Made by a program: the position numbers and the translations under genes. The notes below the pieces were generated by a model. That model did no database searches, was not told where the DNA came from, and saw nothing but the letters and a program-made list of their open reading frames with translations. From the NCBI GenBank assembly GCA_964505725.1, contig CAZDJK010000074.1, forward strand, positions 1 to 52,312: a DNA stretch of 52,312 bases, in the 5' to 3' direction. Shown piece after piece: positions 31,128-39,932 of this stretch. This DNA comes from CAVRJC01 sp964505725 (GTDB lineage Bacteria; Actinomycetota; Acidimicrobiia; IMCC26256; DASPTH01). The stretch's first letter is position 1. Each line of letters starts with the position of its first letter.

Positions 31128-32066
31128 GTGGCGAAGGAGCGGGTCGAGCGCGACGAGGAAGATCTCGTCCGCCTCTACCTGACCGACATCGGCCAGTACC
31201 CACTCCTCACCAAGGACGACGAGGTCCGTCTCGCGCAGCAGATCGAGCTCGGCAACCTCGCCCGGGGCGAGCTGCTCGGCGCCGAAAAGGGTCTCACCCC
31301 GACCAAGAAGCGGGAGCTCCGCCGCACCGCCCGCGAGGGGGACGACGCCCAGCGCACGTTCGTGCAGTCGAATCTGCGCCTCGTGGTCTCGATCGCGAAG
31401 AAGTACCAGGCGTCGGGCCTGCCGCTCCTCGACCTGATCCAGGAGGGCAACCTCGGGCTCATGCATGCGGTCGAGAAGTTCGACTGGCGCAAGGGCTTCA
31501 AGTTCTCCACCTACGCCACGTGGTGGATTCGCCAGGCGATCACGCGCGGCATCGCGAACACCGGCCGCACCATACGGCTCCCGGTCCACGCGGGCGACAC
31601 GCTCGCCCGGCTCCAGAAGGCCCGCTCGCGCCTCGAGCTCAAGCTCGGGCGCCCGGCGACGCTCGCGGAGCTCTCGATCGAGGTCGAGATGCCCGAGGAC
31701 AAGGTCACCGAGGCGCTGCGGTTCGCAGCCGAGCCGCTGTCGCTCTCGGAGCCGCTGCGGGAGGACGGCGACGCCGAGCTCGGCGACATCGTCGAGGACC
31801 GCTCGGCCGAATCGCCGTTCGAGGTCGCCGCCACCGCGCTGCTGCCCGACGAGATCGAGAAGCTGCTCGCACCGCTCGACGAGCGCGAGCGCCAGATCCT
31901 CGCCCTGCGGTTCGGGCTCGACCGCGGTGAGCCGCGCACGCTCGAGGAGGTGGGCGAGCACTTCAACCTCACCCGTGAGCGCATCCGCCAGATCGAGGCC
32001 CGGGCGATGTCGAAGCTGCGCCATCCCTCGGCCGACACCGGCGCACGCGACCTCTTGGCCGTCTGA
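31128..32066 (+). CDS. RpoD-related (group 2-like) RNA polymerase sigma factor
   Basis: The 312-residue protein has region 1.2 ('DLVRLYLTDIGQYPLLTKDD'), a strong region 2 ('LRLVVSIAKKYQ', 'LLDLIQEGNLGLMHAVEKFD', 'FKFSTYATWWIRQAITRGIA'), region 3 and region 4 with 'LDERERQILALRFGLDRGEP' and 'TRERIRQIEARAMSKLRHPS'. It lacks the long region 1.1 of primary sigma factors, so it resembles SigB/HrdA-type group 2 factors, though it could serve as a principal factor in a reduced lineage. It should recognise TTGACA/TATAAT-like promoters such as the one at 33610. GTG start and leaderless box as given. Confidence 0.93.
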   Translation: MAKERVERDEEDLVRLYLTDIGQYPLLTKDDEVRLAQQIELGNLARGELLGAEKGLTPTKKRELRRTAREGDDAQRTFVQSNLRLVVSIAKKYQASGLPLLDLIQEGNLGLMHAVEKFDWRKGFKFSTYATWWIRQAITRGIANTGRTIRLPVHAGDTLARLQKARSRLELKLGRPATLAELSIEVEMPEDKVTEALRFAAEPLSLSEPLREDGDAELGDIVEDRSAESPFEVAATALLPDEIEKLLAPLDERERQILALRFGLDRGEPRTLEEVGEHFNLTRERIRQIEARAMSKLRHPSADTGARDLLAV

Positions 32067-32117
32067 GCCCGTTCCGCTACCCTCCGACCGAGCCCGGAAC
32101 TCGCAAAGGAGCACCGC

Positions 32118-32192
32118 GTGAAGAAGCTGCTGATCCTCCTCGTGCTGGTGGCGATCGGGGTTGCCGTGGCCCGGAAGGTACGCGAGAGCTGA
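32118..32192 (+). CDS. 24-residue single-span membrane peptide, DLW-39-like
   Basis: GTG 32118 is preceded by AAAGGAG at seven bases, a strong ribosome site. The peptide begins VKKLLILLVLVAIGVAVARK and ends VRES, a short charged N-terminus, one membrane helix and a basic tail. It resembles the N-terminus of the tiny actinobacterial DLW-39 family but ends before the DLW motif. It lies just after the sigma factor gene and just before the convergent DUF2252 gene. The function is unknown. Confidence 0.55.
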   Translation: MKKLLILLVLVAIGVAVARKVRES

Positions 32193-32203
32193 TCGTCTGA
32201 TCG

Positions 32204-33556
32204 TCAGGGCTCGCGGCGGGCTTCGAGGCGCCGCGACCCGATCGCATCGAGCAGCGCGGCGTGGTCGTCGAACGTCGTGCGCGCGTATCCGGCTGAGTAG
32301 GCCGCGATCGCCTCGTCGAACGCGTCCGCGGATCCGAGGTAGCCCGCGAGCTGCACCGCGTCGCCCGACCGCGCGTGCGCGCGTGCCAGCGCCCAGCCGC
32401 ACAGCGCGCCGTGGTACGCGAAGTTGCGGTAGTCCATGGTCATGATGTCGGAGCGGCCCTTGGCGTCCCAGAGCTGGCGCACGTAGTACTGCCGGTGGCT
32501 CTCCGCCTCGCACCAGCCGAGGAAGAGGTCGGTCGCCCCCTGGCACAGGCGTTGACCCGCCACCACGCGGCGCCCGTGGTGGCCCAGCGTCGACGCCCCC
32601 ACGTACGGCTCGAGCACCGACTCCTGCGCCTCCTTCACCTGCAGGACGATGCGGTCGCCCTTCGGGAGGTCGGACGCCTCGAGCAGCGCGATCCAGCACG
32701 CGGTGCCCACGCTGCCCACGCCGCCGACGCGGTGGGCGACGTCGACCACGCGGTAGCGGTCCATCAGGATGCGTCGGTCGTCGGGAAGGCTGGCCTTGTA
32801 CTGGCGGAACACGTAATCGACGGCGCGGCGGTCGACTCCCATGTCGTCGGCGTGGATCACGAGCGGTGGGTCGTCGACGAAGCCGATCTCGTCACCCTCG
32901 CCCCGCGTGTACTTCGCGACCGCCCGGCGATGGTCCTTCCGGCTCGCGCGCTGCACGTCGCGCTCGACCCGACGCCGGTCCTTCTTCCGGAAGTGCGCGA
33001 TCACGTCCTCGATGGCGGTGCGCTCGTACCAGAGGTCGAGCGCGCGCATCTCGGCGTAGCGGGCCATGCGCTCGCGGTACGAGCGGACCGCGGTGACCAC
33101 CGCGTCGTGGGATTTCTCCTGCCCGAACGCGCGCTGGGTCGCGACGAGGTGGATGCTCGCGCCGAGGCGTTTCACGTCCCACTCCCAGGGTCCAGGGAGC
33201 GTCTCGTCGAAGTCGTTGATCGAGAACACGATGCGGCGGTCGGGCGACGCGAACTTGCCGAAGTTCCGCACGTGGGCGTCCCCGCACGCCTGCACCCGGA
33301 GACCCGTAACGGGCGTGGCGGAGAGGTCGAGCGCCATCACGGCCGCGGCGCCGCGGAGGAAGCCGAACGGCGACTCCGCCATGCGCCCGTAGCGCAGCTC
33401 GATGAGCTCGTTGTGACGCGATTCGGCTTGCTGTTCGAGGATCGCGACCGCGTCGCGGGCGCCGGGTGCGGGCCCGAGCTCGGCGTGCGCGGCGAACGGC
33501 ACGGTGTCGCGCAACGCGCGGCCCGCCTCGCGCCGGTCCCTCACCGTGTACGGCAT
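32204..33556 (-). CDS. DUF2252 family protein
   Basis: The 450-residue protein is DUF2252, recognised by 'VQACGDAHVRNFGKFASP' and 'FSINDFDETLPGPWEWDVKR', which form a kinase-like (aminoglycoside phosphotransferase fold) active site with HxxN and DFDE residues. Members may phosphorylate unknown substrates; the activity is not established. The start ATG has GGAGG six bases upstream (minus strand). It is divergent from the Tad pilus operon. Confidence 0.9.
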   Translation of the reverse strand: MPYTVRDRREAGRALRDTVPFAAHAELGPAPGARDAVAILEQQAESRHNELIELRYGRMAESPFGFLRGAAAVMALDLSATPVTGLRVQACGDAHVRNFGKFASPDRRIVFSINDFDETLPGPWEWDVKRLGASIHLVATQRAFGQEKSHDAVVTAVRSYRERMARYAEMRALDLWYERTAIEDVIAHFRKKDRRRVERDVQRASRKDHRRAVAKYTRGEGDEIGFVDDPPLVIHADDMGVDRRAVDYVFRQYKASLPDDRRILMDRYRVVDVAHRVGGVGSVGTACWIALLEASDLPKGDRIVLQVKEAQESVLEPYVGASTLGHHGRRVVAGQRLCQGATDLFLGWCEAESHRQYYVRQLWDAKGRSDIMTMDYRNFAYHGALCGWALARAHARSGDAVQLAGYLGSADAFDEAIAAYSAGYARTTFDDHAALLDAIGSRRLEARREP

Positions 33557-33609
33557 TCTCGACCTCCAGCGCCCGTCGGCGCGTCAACGTATCCGAGGCC
33601 GGAACACCC

Positions 33610-33638
33610 TTGACGCGCCCGGGTTGATCCCGTATCGT
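33610..33638 (+). promoter_or_regulatory. Promoter of the Tad pilus operon (TTGACG-17-TATCGT)
   Basis: TTGACG at 33610-33615 and TATCGT at 33633-33638 are separated by exactly 17 bases, the best sigma-70-type promoter in the window. It lies about 80 bases before the first gene of the operon and gives a leader of about 75 bases ending in an AAGGAGG ribosome site (33705-33711). Confidence 0.7.
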
Positions 33639-33721
33639 CCGCTTCCGCTCCCCACGCACTTCCTCCGTTCGTCGGCGCGCGCCCCGTCCGGGCCCGCCGA
33701 GCACAAGGAGGAAGCCTGTCG

Positions 33722-34438
33722 TTGCTCCTGGCCCTGTGGTCCCCGAAAGGTGGTTCGGGCACGTCGGTGCTCGCCGCCGCGTGCGCGGTCGTGCTCGCGC
33801 GTGAAGGTGATGCGGGAGCGGCGCGCCTCGCCGACCTCGACGGCGACCAACCCGCGATCTTCGGCCTCGGTGTGGAGCCCGCGCTCGGCCTGGGCGACTG
33901 GCTGCGCGCGGGAGCGGAGGCGCCGGTCGAGGCGCTCGAGCGACTCGCGGTCGAGGTCGCGCCCGGCGTCGCACTGCTGCCACGCGGCGACGGCGCGCGC
34001 ACGCTCGCGCCGGTCGCCGCCGCCGAGGCGGGCGCCGCCCTCGCGGTGGCGCTCCGCGACGGTCCGGTTCCTGCCGTCGTCGACTGTGGCAGGGCGGCCG
34101 AGCCCGCCACCCGAGCCGTCGTCGAGGTCGCCGACGTCGCCGTGATCGTGGTGCGCGGCTGCTACCTCGCGCTGCGGCGCGCGATCTGCGCGCGCGCCCT
34201 CACGCCCACGCGCGGCGCGGTGCTGGTCGAGGAGCACGAGCGATCGTTGGGGGCGCGCCAGGTGACGGACGTGCTCGACGTGCCGGTGCTCGCCCGGGTC
34301 CCGGTTCGCTCGTCGGTCTTCCGCGCGGTCGACGCCGGTGTCCTCGCGGCGCGGCTGCCCGAACCGCTCGGCCGGAGCGCGATGACGCTGCTCCGCAGCA
34401 CCGGGATGGTCGGCGACGAGCGGGGAGCCGCGGCGTGA
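33722..34438 (+). CDS. CpaE/Ssd-like MinD-family protein of the Tad pilus locus
   Basis: The 238-residue protein starts at TTG 33722 with AAGGAGG ten bases upstream. It has the MinD/ParA fold, but the deviant Walker A reads 'SPKGGSGTSVLAAA': the first lysine (Lys9) is kept and the second, normally essential one is Thr14, so ATP hydrolysis is probably weak or lost. In M. tuberculosis the equivalent gene, ssd (Rv3660c), heads the same locus. The likely role is to place the pilus machinery at a cell site. Its stop overlaps the tadA start (GTGA). Confidence 0.85.
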   Translation: MLLALWSPKGGSGTSVLAAACAVVLAREGDAGAARLADLDGDQPAIFGLGVEPALGLGDWLRAGAEAPVEALERLAVEVAPGVALLPRGDGARTLAPVAAAEAGAALAVALRDGPVPAVVDCGRAAEPATRAVVEVADVAVIVVRGCYLALRRAICARALTPTRGAVLVEEHERSLGARQVTDVLDVPVLARVPVRSSVFRAVDAGVLAARLPEPLGRSAMTLLRSTGMVGDERGAAA

Positions 34439-35658
34439 CCGCCGTCGACGCCGAGCCGGCCGAGTCCGGCGACGCGGCGCTGAAGCGTCGGGTGCACCGG
34501 CGGCTCGTGGCCGAGAGCGCCGCCGACGGCGCCGCGTCGCGCGACGAGGTCACGACGCGGCTGCGGGAGCTGCTGCGCGACGAGGAGCCGTTGCTGGCGT
34601 CGGCCCGCTTCGAGCGTCTCCTCGCCGAGCTGGCGGACGAGGTGGCCGGGCTCGGCCCGCTCGAGCCGCTGCTCGCCGATCCCTCGGTCACCGAGATCAT
34701 GGTCAACGGCCCGGGCCGCGCGTACGTGGAGCGGGGTGGTCGCCTGGTGCCGGTCAGCGTCGACCTCGACGCCGCCGCCATCGTCCGCATCGCGTCGCGG
34801 GTGGTCGCACCGCTGGGCCTGCGGCTCGACCGCGCCTCCCCGATGGTCGACGCGCGCCTTGCCGACGGCTCGCGCCTGCACGCGGTCATCCCGCCGCTGG
34901 CGGTGGACGGGCCGTGCCTGACCATCCGCCGGTTCGCCGCGCGCGCGGTCCCCCTCGCCCACTTCGGTCTCGACCCGCGCGGAGTCGCGTTCGTCCGCTG
35001 GATGGTGGAGGCGGGCTGGAACGTGCTCGTGGCCGGGGGCACCAGCGCGGGCAAGACCACCCTCCTCAACGCGATGTCCGCTTCGATCGGCGACGACGAG
35101 CGCGTGGTGACGATCGAGGAGACCGCCGAGCTGCGCCTCGCGCAACCGCACGTGGTGCGGCTCGAGGCCCGTCCGCCGAACTCCGAGGGCGTGGGCGAAG
35201 TGACGGTCCGCGCGCTGGTGCGCACCGCGCTCCGGATGCGACCCGACCGCGTGATCGTCGGGGAGGTGCGCGGCGGCGAAGCCCTCGACATGCTCCAGGC
35301 TCTCAACACCGGCCACGACGGGTCGCTCGGCACCATCCACGCCAACAGCGCGCGCGATGCGCTGGTGCGGCTGGAGACGCTCGCCCTGCTCGCGGGCTCG
35401 GGATTGTCGCTGCGGGCCGTCCGATCGCAGGTGGCGGCGAGCGTCGACGCGGTCGTGTTCGTCGCGCGCCGCGCCGGCGGGGAGCGACGGATCGAGGCGA
35501 TCGCCGAGGTCGTCGACGACGAGTCGACGGCCGATCGGGTGGGCGTGCGCCCGCTCTTCGAGCGGGTCGGCGGCGCGCTGTCGTTCACCGCCGCGCCCGC
35601 GCACCCTGCGCGCCGGCCCGACGCCGCGCCACCCGCTCTGGTGCTCCCGCCGTGCTGA
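34435..35658 (+). CDS. tadA: Tad pilus assembly ATPase TadA/CpaF
   Basis: The 407-residue secretion ATPase has the N-terminal CpaF domain ('LGPLEPLLADPSVTEIMVNG'), Walker A 'VAGGTSAGKTTLLNAM', the Asp box 'RVVTIEETAELRL', Walker B-like 'RMRPDRVIVGEVRGGEALDM' and the His box 'GHDGSLGTIHANSARDAL'. As a hexamer it drives assembly of the Flp pilus. It overlaps ssd-like upstream by four bases and tadB downstream by seven. Confidence 0.96.
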   Translation: MTAVDAEPAESGDAALKRRVHRRLVAESAADGAASRDEVTTRLRELLRDEEPLLASARFERLLAELADEVAGLGPLEPLLADPSVTEIMVNGPGRAYVERGGRLVPVSVDLDAAAIVRIASRVVAPLGLRLDRASPMVDARLADGSRLHAVIPPLAVDGPCLTIRRFAARAVPLAHFGLDPRGVAFVRWMVEAGWNVLVAGGTSAGKTTLLNAMSASIGDDERVVTIEETAELRLAQPHVVRLEARPPNSEGVGEVTVRALVRTALRMRPDRVIVGEVRGGEALDMLQALNTGHDGSLGTIHANSARDALVRLETLALLAGSGLSLRAVRSQVAASVDAVVFVARRAGGERRIEAIAEVVDDESTADRVGVRPLFERVGGALSFTAAPAHPARRPDAAPPALVLPPC

Positions 35659-36518
35659 CGCTGCTCTTCGGCGGTGCTGGCACCGCGATGTGCTGGGTGT
35701 TGGCGCGGGCGGCGCGACGGGCCGGTACGCGCCGCCGCATCGACGTTCCCGGCCCGTCGGGCTCGTGGCGGCTGCCGAGCGGCGTGCGCCGCCGCCTCGG
35801 CCGCGCGTTGCACGACGCCGACGTCGACAAGGTGCCGGAGGAGATCGTCGAGCTGTGGGGGATCGCGATCGGCGTCATCGCGATCGTCGGCGTCGGCATC
35901 GCTCCGGTGCTGCTGGTCCCGGGCGTGCTCGGCGTGACCGCGGCGGGCCCGATCGGGCTGCTCCTGGCCCGGGCGCGCCGGGAACGCCGGTTCGCGGAGG
36001 CATTGCCGCGGGCGTTGGAGCAGATCGCGTCGGAGCTCAGAGGTGCCGGCACGGTCACGAGCGCGCTCGAGCAGATCGCTCGTGGGAACGGCGCGGTGGC
36101 GTCCGATGTGCGCCGCATCGTCAATCGGGTCCACCTGGGATCCCCGATCGCCGACGCCCTCGCCGCCTGGACGACCGAGCACGACGTTCCCGGCGTGCGC
36201 GCCGTCGCGGGCGCCCTGGCCGTGGCGACCGCGATGGGAGGGAGCGCGACGGAGGCGATCGAGGGGCTGGCGGGGTCGCTCCGGGCGCGGCTCGACGCGG
36301 CGGCAGAGGCGCGAGCGTTGTCGTCGCAGGCTCGTCTGTCGGCCCTGGTCATCGGTGCGGCGCCGATCGGCTATCTGCTGTTCTCGAGCCTCGTGGATCC
36401 GCGCTCGGTCACACTCCTCTTGACCACTGGCATCGGGCGCGTGTGCCTCGTGGTCGGCCTCGGGCTGGAGGCGCTCGCCGCCCTGTGGATCCGCCGCATC
36501 GTCGCGTCGGAGGCATGA
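35652..36518 (+). CDS. tadB: Tad pilus inner-membrane platform protein TadB
   Basis: The 288-residue protein has N-terminal hydrophobic segments (about residues 1-15, and 70-115: 'LWGIAIGVIAIVGVGIAPVL'), a T2SSF (GspF) domain ('FAEALPRALEQIASELRGAG', 'SPIADALAAW') and two C-terminal membrane helices. GTG 35652 overlaps the end of tadA. With TadC it forms the membrane platform on which TadA acts. Confidence 0.88.
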   Translation: MLTLLFGGAGTAMCWVLARAARRAGTRRRIDVPGPSGSWRLPSGVRRRLGRALHDADVDKVPEEIVELWGIAIGVIAIVGVGIAPVLLVPGVLGVTAAGPIGLLLARARRERRFAEALPRALEQIASELRGAGTVTSALEQIARGNGAVASDVRRIVNRVHLGSPIADALAAWTTEHDVPGVRAVAGALAVATAMGGSATEAIEGLAGSLRARLDAAAEARALSSQARLSALVIGAAPIGYLLFSSLVDPRSVTLLLTTGIGRVCLVVGLGLEALAALWIRRIVASEA

Positions 36519-36519
36519 C

Positions 36520-37200
36520 GTGGCACTCGCATTGGGATTGGCCTGGGGAGTGCTCCTCGGCGCTCCGCTCGCGGCGCGCGGGAGACGCGCCGCCGCGACG
36601 GCCCGGGCCGCCGCGCTGGGCGGCGACGTCGACGCCATAGCGCGACGCGGCGTGCATTGGCGCAGCCGGCTCCGGATATCCGGGTGGCTCGCCCGTGGCA
36701 CAGCACCTGCGATTCGGGTGTTCGCCGCGCTCGGGCGGCTCCGTCGCGATCGGCGCGCCGACACGGCCTTGGCGCGGGAGCTGCCGGTTGCGATCGATCT
36801 GCTCGGCGTCGCCGTCGGTGCCGGCTGTACGCCGTACCTCGCGGTGGAGGCAGTCACGCGCTGGGGACCGCCCGTGGTCGCTGCCCGTTTCCGCTCCGTG
36901 CTCCGTGCGTGCGAGCTCGGCTCGGCGTTCGGCGCCGCTCTCGATGCGATGGGAAGCGAGACCCGCGCGCTCGCGCGTGTCGCCGACGCGCTGCGGTCGG
37001 CCGAGCGGACGGGTTCGCCGATCGGTCCTGCACTCGGACGCCTCGCGTCCGAGGAGCGCGGCGCGCTGCGACGGCGCGCCGAGGCGCACGCCCGGCGCGT
37101 CCCGGTGCGGCTGCTCTTCCCCCTCGTCTTCCTCGTGCTGCCGGCGTTCGTACTCCTCACGGTCGTACCCGGCCTCGTCGCCGGCCTCGCGCGGCTCTAG
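36520..37200 (+). CDS. tadC: Tad pilus inner-membrane platform protein TadC
   Basis: The 226-residue protein has a T2SSF domain ('LARELPVAIDLLGVAVGAGC', 'ELGSAFGAALDAMG', 'TGSPIGPALGRLASEE') with a membrane helix at the C-terminus ('LLFPLVFLVLPAFVLLTVVP') and one at the N-terminus. GTG 36520 lies directly after tadB. It partners TadB, as Rv3657c does Rv3658c. Confidence 0.87.
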   Translation: MALALGLAWGVLLGAPLAARGRRAAATARAAALGGDVDAIARRGVHWRSRLRISGWLARGTAPAIRVFAALGRLRRDRRADTALARELPVAIDLLGVAVGAGCTPYLAVEAVTRWGPPVVAARFRSVLRACELGSAFGAALDAMGSETRALARVADALRSAERTGSPIGPALGRLASEERGALRRRAEAHARRVPVRLLFPLVFLVLPAFVLLTVVPGLVAGLARL

Positions 37201-37248
37201 CCGACCGACTCTCCGCTTCCCCGGTTTGCGTCGAACCAAGGAGGCACC

Positions 37249-37458
37249 ATGCCCATCGCTTTCCTCGTCCGTGCGCTCGTCGCACTGCGATCCCGACTCG
37301 CGGCCGCCATCGGCGAGCGGGGTCAGTCCACCGCCGAGTACGCCCTCGTGATCCTGGGCGCGGCGGCGATCGCGACGCTGCTCATCACCTGGGCGACGGA
37401 CAGCCACGCGATCTCGAAGCTCTTCGACACCGTCGTGTCGAAGATCCTCCCCGGGTGA
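37249..37458 (+). CDS. flp: Flp-type pilin (DUF4244)
   Basis: ATG 37249 has a perfect AAGGAGG five bases upstream, the strongest ribosome site in the operon, as expected for an abundant pilin. The 69-residue protein has a basic leader and the type IV pilin-like hydrophobic stretch after 'GERGQSTAEYALVILGAAAI'. Cleavage by a prepilin peptidase at the Gly/Gln region is likely. This is the DUF4244 pilin found in actinobacterial Tad loci (Rv3656c). The peptidase gene is not in the window. Confidence 0.92.
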   Translation: MPIAFLVRALVALRSRLAAAIGERGQSTAEYALVILGAAAIATLLITWATDSHAISKLFDTVVSKILPG

Positions 37459-37865
37459 ACGAGCGCGACCGGCTCCTCCGCGTGTCCCGTGGAGGAGCCG
37501 GCGCCCTCGCGCACCGCGAGCGGGGTCAGGCGACGGTCGAGCTCGCGCTCCTGCTCCCGCTCGTGGTGTTCGCCGCGCTCGCGATCGTGCAGGTCGCCCT
37601 GGTCGTCCGCGACGAGCTCGCGGTCGTCCACGCCGCGCGCGAAGCCGCGCGCGCCGCGAGCGTCGATCGCTATCCCGGCGCGGCGGCGCGCGCCGCTCAT
37701 CGCACCCTTCCGGGCTCGGCGGTCGACGTGGGATCGCGGCCCGGCGTCGGCGGCGAGCTCACGGTGACGGTCCACTTCACGTCGGTGACCCGCGTCCCGC
37801 TCGTCGGCCCGTTGTTCCCCGACCCGGATCTGCACGCCAGCGCGACGATGCGGGTCGAGCGGTGA
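37455..37865 (+). CDS. TadE-like pseudopilin
   Basis: The 136-residue protein begins with GTG overlapping the flp stop (GTGA). After a leader (1-20) the pseudopilin motif 'RERGQATVELALLLPLVVFA' opens a single membrane helix. The rest is an extracellular beta-rich domain ('GSRPGVGGELTVTVHF'). TadE proteins are minor pilins that help start or anchor the fibre. It corresponds to Rv3655c. Confidence 0.87.
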   Translation: MNERDRLLRVSRGGAGALAHRERGQATVELALLLPLVVFAALAIVQVALVVRDELAVVHAAREAARAASVDRYPGAAARAAHRTLPGSAVDVGSRPGVGGELTVTVHFTSVTRVPLVGPLFPDPDLHASATMRVER

Positions 37866-38224
37866 GCCCGCCCCGCGAACGCGGCGCGGCGTCGATGCTC
37901 GTGCTCGCGGTGCTCGTCATGGGTCTCGTGCTCACCGCCGCGGCCGCCCGCCTCGGTACCGCGCTGAGCGGCCGCGCTCACGCGGAGTCGGCCGCCGACG
38001 CGGCGGCGCTGGCGGCAGCCGACTCGCTCGCCCTCGGTCGGGGCGTCGACGACGCGCGTGCGGCCGCTCGCTCGGCGGCCGAGCACAACGGGGCGCGGCT
38101 GGTGTCGTGCGAGTGCGAGGGTGCCAGCGCCGAGGTCGTCGTCGAGGTCGACCTGCTCGCACTCGGCCACGCGCGCGCTCGTGCGCGGGCGGTGGTGGAG
38201 ACGGCGTGCCTGGTGCGCTGCTAG
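37862..38224 (+). CDS. TadE/F-like pseudopilin (Rv3654c family)
   Basis: The 120-residue protein overlaps the upstream stop by four bases. It begins 'RERGAASMLVLAVLVMGLVL', a short leader and one membrane helix as in Rv3654c-type proteins. The remainder holds the Ala-rich 'AHAESAADAAALAAADSLAL' and a small Cys-containing tail ('VSCECEGAS', 'ETACLVRC'). It closes the operon. The next gene is convergent after seven bases. Confidence 0.82.
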   Translation: MSPPRERGAASMLVLAVLVMGLVLTAAAARLGTALSGRAHAESAADAAALAAADSLALGRGVDDARAAARSAAEHNGARLVSCECEGASAEVVVEVDLLALGHARARARAVVETACLVRC

Positions 38225-38231
38225 GCGTGGC

Positions 38232-39185
38232 TCAGTGGCTCTCGAGCGCCGCGTCGTCGGCGAAGTCGGCGAGCAGGCCGTTGGCGTCGCTCGTCTTCAC
38301 GAGGTTGGTGCCGTTGCCCGAGCCGCCGACCGGGAGCACGACGTTCCTGATCGTGGCCGGGTTGATCGTCAACGCGAGCTGGCCGAGGTGGAACAGGTCG
38401 GAGAGCCCGATGCCGTCGAGCTTCACGTGCTGGCCGAGGGTCGCGACCAGCCGCACGGTGTCGCCCGCGCTCGGGTGCTTGGTCTCGAGCGTGGCCAACG
38501 CCGAGATGATCAGCAGCCCCTGGTTGCTGGTGCGGGTGAGGTCACCGGCGCTGAACGAGTGCCGGTCGCGGGCGAACGCCAGCGCCGAGTTGCCGTCGAG
38601 GTGGAGCGGGCCGGCGGGGAAGTGCGCGCCGGAGAAGTCGTCGTCCATCGGCGCGGGGTTGTTCACGTCGATGCCGCCGATCGCGTCGACCATGGCGCTG
38701 AAGTTCGGGAAGTTCACCCTGATCACGTACGGGAGTGGCACGCCCACGATCGACGACACCGCGTCGGCGGCGGCGCGGAGGTTCTCGGTGCCGCCGGTGC
38801 GGATGTACGAGTTGATCTTGTTGCCGCCGGGTCCTTCGGTGTCGCGCGGGATGTCGATGATGGTCGCGGTGCCCATCGCCGGGTTCACGCCGATCACGTG
38901 GATCGCGTCGGAGAGGCCGGGGTCCTCGGGCGACTGCGCCGGGTCGTCGGAGCGGGCGCCGGTGCCTAGCGCGAGCACGAAGAAGGGCTGGCCCGGCGCG
39001 CCGGTGTCGGTCGCCTGGCCCGTCTTCGTCACCTGCATCCACACGGCACCTGCGGCCGGGGCGGGCGCCCCGAGCGCGAGCCACGCCGCGCCCACGAGGC
39101 TCGCGACCAGCGCCCCGCAGAGCAGGGGCGCGGTGACGAGCGTGACGTACAGGCGGCGTCGGGTACGGGGCCTCGCGGTCGTCAT
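38232..39185 (-). CDS. LCP-family (LytR-CpsA-Psr) cell-envelope protein
   Basis: The 317-residue protein has an N-terminal signal anchor ('LYVTLVTAPLLCGALVASLV') and an extracellular LCP domain: 'FFVLALGTGARSDD', 'SDAIHVIGVNPAMGTATIID', then IPRDTE, 'NSYIRTGGTENLRAAADAVS' and 'ALAFARDRHSFSAGDLTRTS', which carries the catalytic-pocket arginines. LCP enzymes attach secondary polymers (such as arabinogalactan or teichoic acid) to peptidoglycan. Its ATG overlaps the stop of the upstream membrane protein gene (four bases). Confidence 0.92.
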   Translation of the reverse strand: MTTARPRTRRRLYVTLVTAPLLCGALVASLVGAAWLALGAPAPAAGAVWMQVTKTGQATDTGAPGQPFFVLALGTGARSDDPAQSPEDPGLSDAIHVIGVNPAMGTATIIDIPRDTEGPGGNKINSYIRTGGTENLRAAADAVSSIVGVPLPYVIRVNFPNFSAMVDAIGGIDVNNPAPMDDDFSGAHFPAGPLHLDGNSALAFARDRHSFSAGDLTRTSNQGLLIISALATLETKHPSAGDTVRLVATLGQHVKLDGIGLSDLFHLGQLALTINPATIRNVVLPVGGSGNGTNLVKTSDANGLLADFADDAALESH

Positions 39186-39904
39186 TTCGAGGTCCCCTTC
39201 TTGGCCGCGGCGGCGCCGCTCGTGGCCGTCGATGTGGTCGGCGGGTCGACGCCGGCGCCACTGCGGTTCACGATCATCGAATAGCTCGTGACCTTCCAGT
39301 TGCCGGTGCCGTCAGGCGCGAGCACGAGGTCGCCCGTGCGGGTGACGTGCACCGCCTCGTGCCGACCGACCTGTCCGTCGACGGTCAGCTGCAGGTTGGC
39401 CGCCACGAGCAGCAGGTTCCCCTGCTGGTCGGCGAGGGCGACGAGCGGGACCGGCGCGGAGGACACCGTGAGGTTGCCCGTGACCTTGGGGAGCCCTTCG
39501 TCGGTCATCACCGCGCGGTCGGGCCCGGTGACCCGAGCGAGCGTGCCGGCGTCGAACACGCCCGAGAGGTCGCCTGCGGGCTTGCCGGTACGGAGCGGCT
39601 GCACGGTGGCCGTGTCGACGTAGTCGCGGATCTGGTTGATCAGCGCCTGCGCCTGGCCGGGGGTGACCGTCGCGGCGACGCCCGCGCTCGCGGCGGAGAC
39701 GTCACCGGCCGAGATGTTGATGTCGGTTGCCGTACCGGGCTTGGCCCTTGCGGCGCTCTTGGAGCTCGAGCTGCCGCCGGACAGCGCAACCACTGCGACT
39801 GCCATCAGCGCCACCACGAGCAGCGCGATGCCGGCGACGAGGAGCGTTCGGTTGCGCGTCCGGGAGGCCAGGCGGCGGTCGGCACGTGTGTTCGCCGCTT
39901 CCAT
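39182..39904 (-). CDS. Membrane-anchored exported protein, unknown
   Basis: The 240-residue protein has a basic N-terminus, one membrane helix ('TLLVAGIALLVVALMAVAVV') and a Ser-rich linker, then an exported domain that ends with a Lys/Thr/Ala tail. It is coupled to the LCP gene by ATGA, so it may act in envelope assembly. A TAACCT box nine bases before the ATG may be its -10. No family is recognised. Confidence 0.72.
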   Translation of the reverse strand: MEAANTRADRRLASRTRNRTLLVAGIALLVVALMAVAVVALSGGSSSSKSAARAKPGTATDINISAGDVSAASAGVAATVTPGQAQALINQIRDYVDTATVQPLRTGKPAGDLSGVFDAGTLARVTGPDRAVMTDEGLPKVTGNLTVSSAPVPLVALADQQGNLLLVAANLQLTVDGQVGRHEAVHVTRTGDLVLAPDGTGNWKVTSYSMIVNRSGAGVDPPTTSTATSGAAAAKKGTSK

Positions 39905-39932
39905 GGCTGCGTCAGGTTAGGTGACCGACTCC

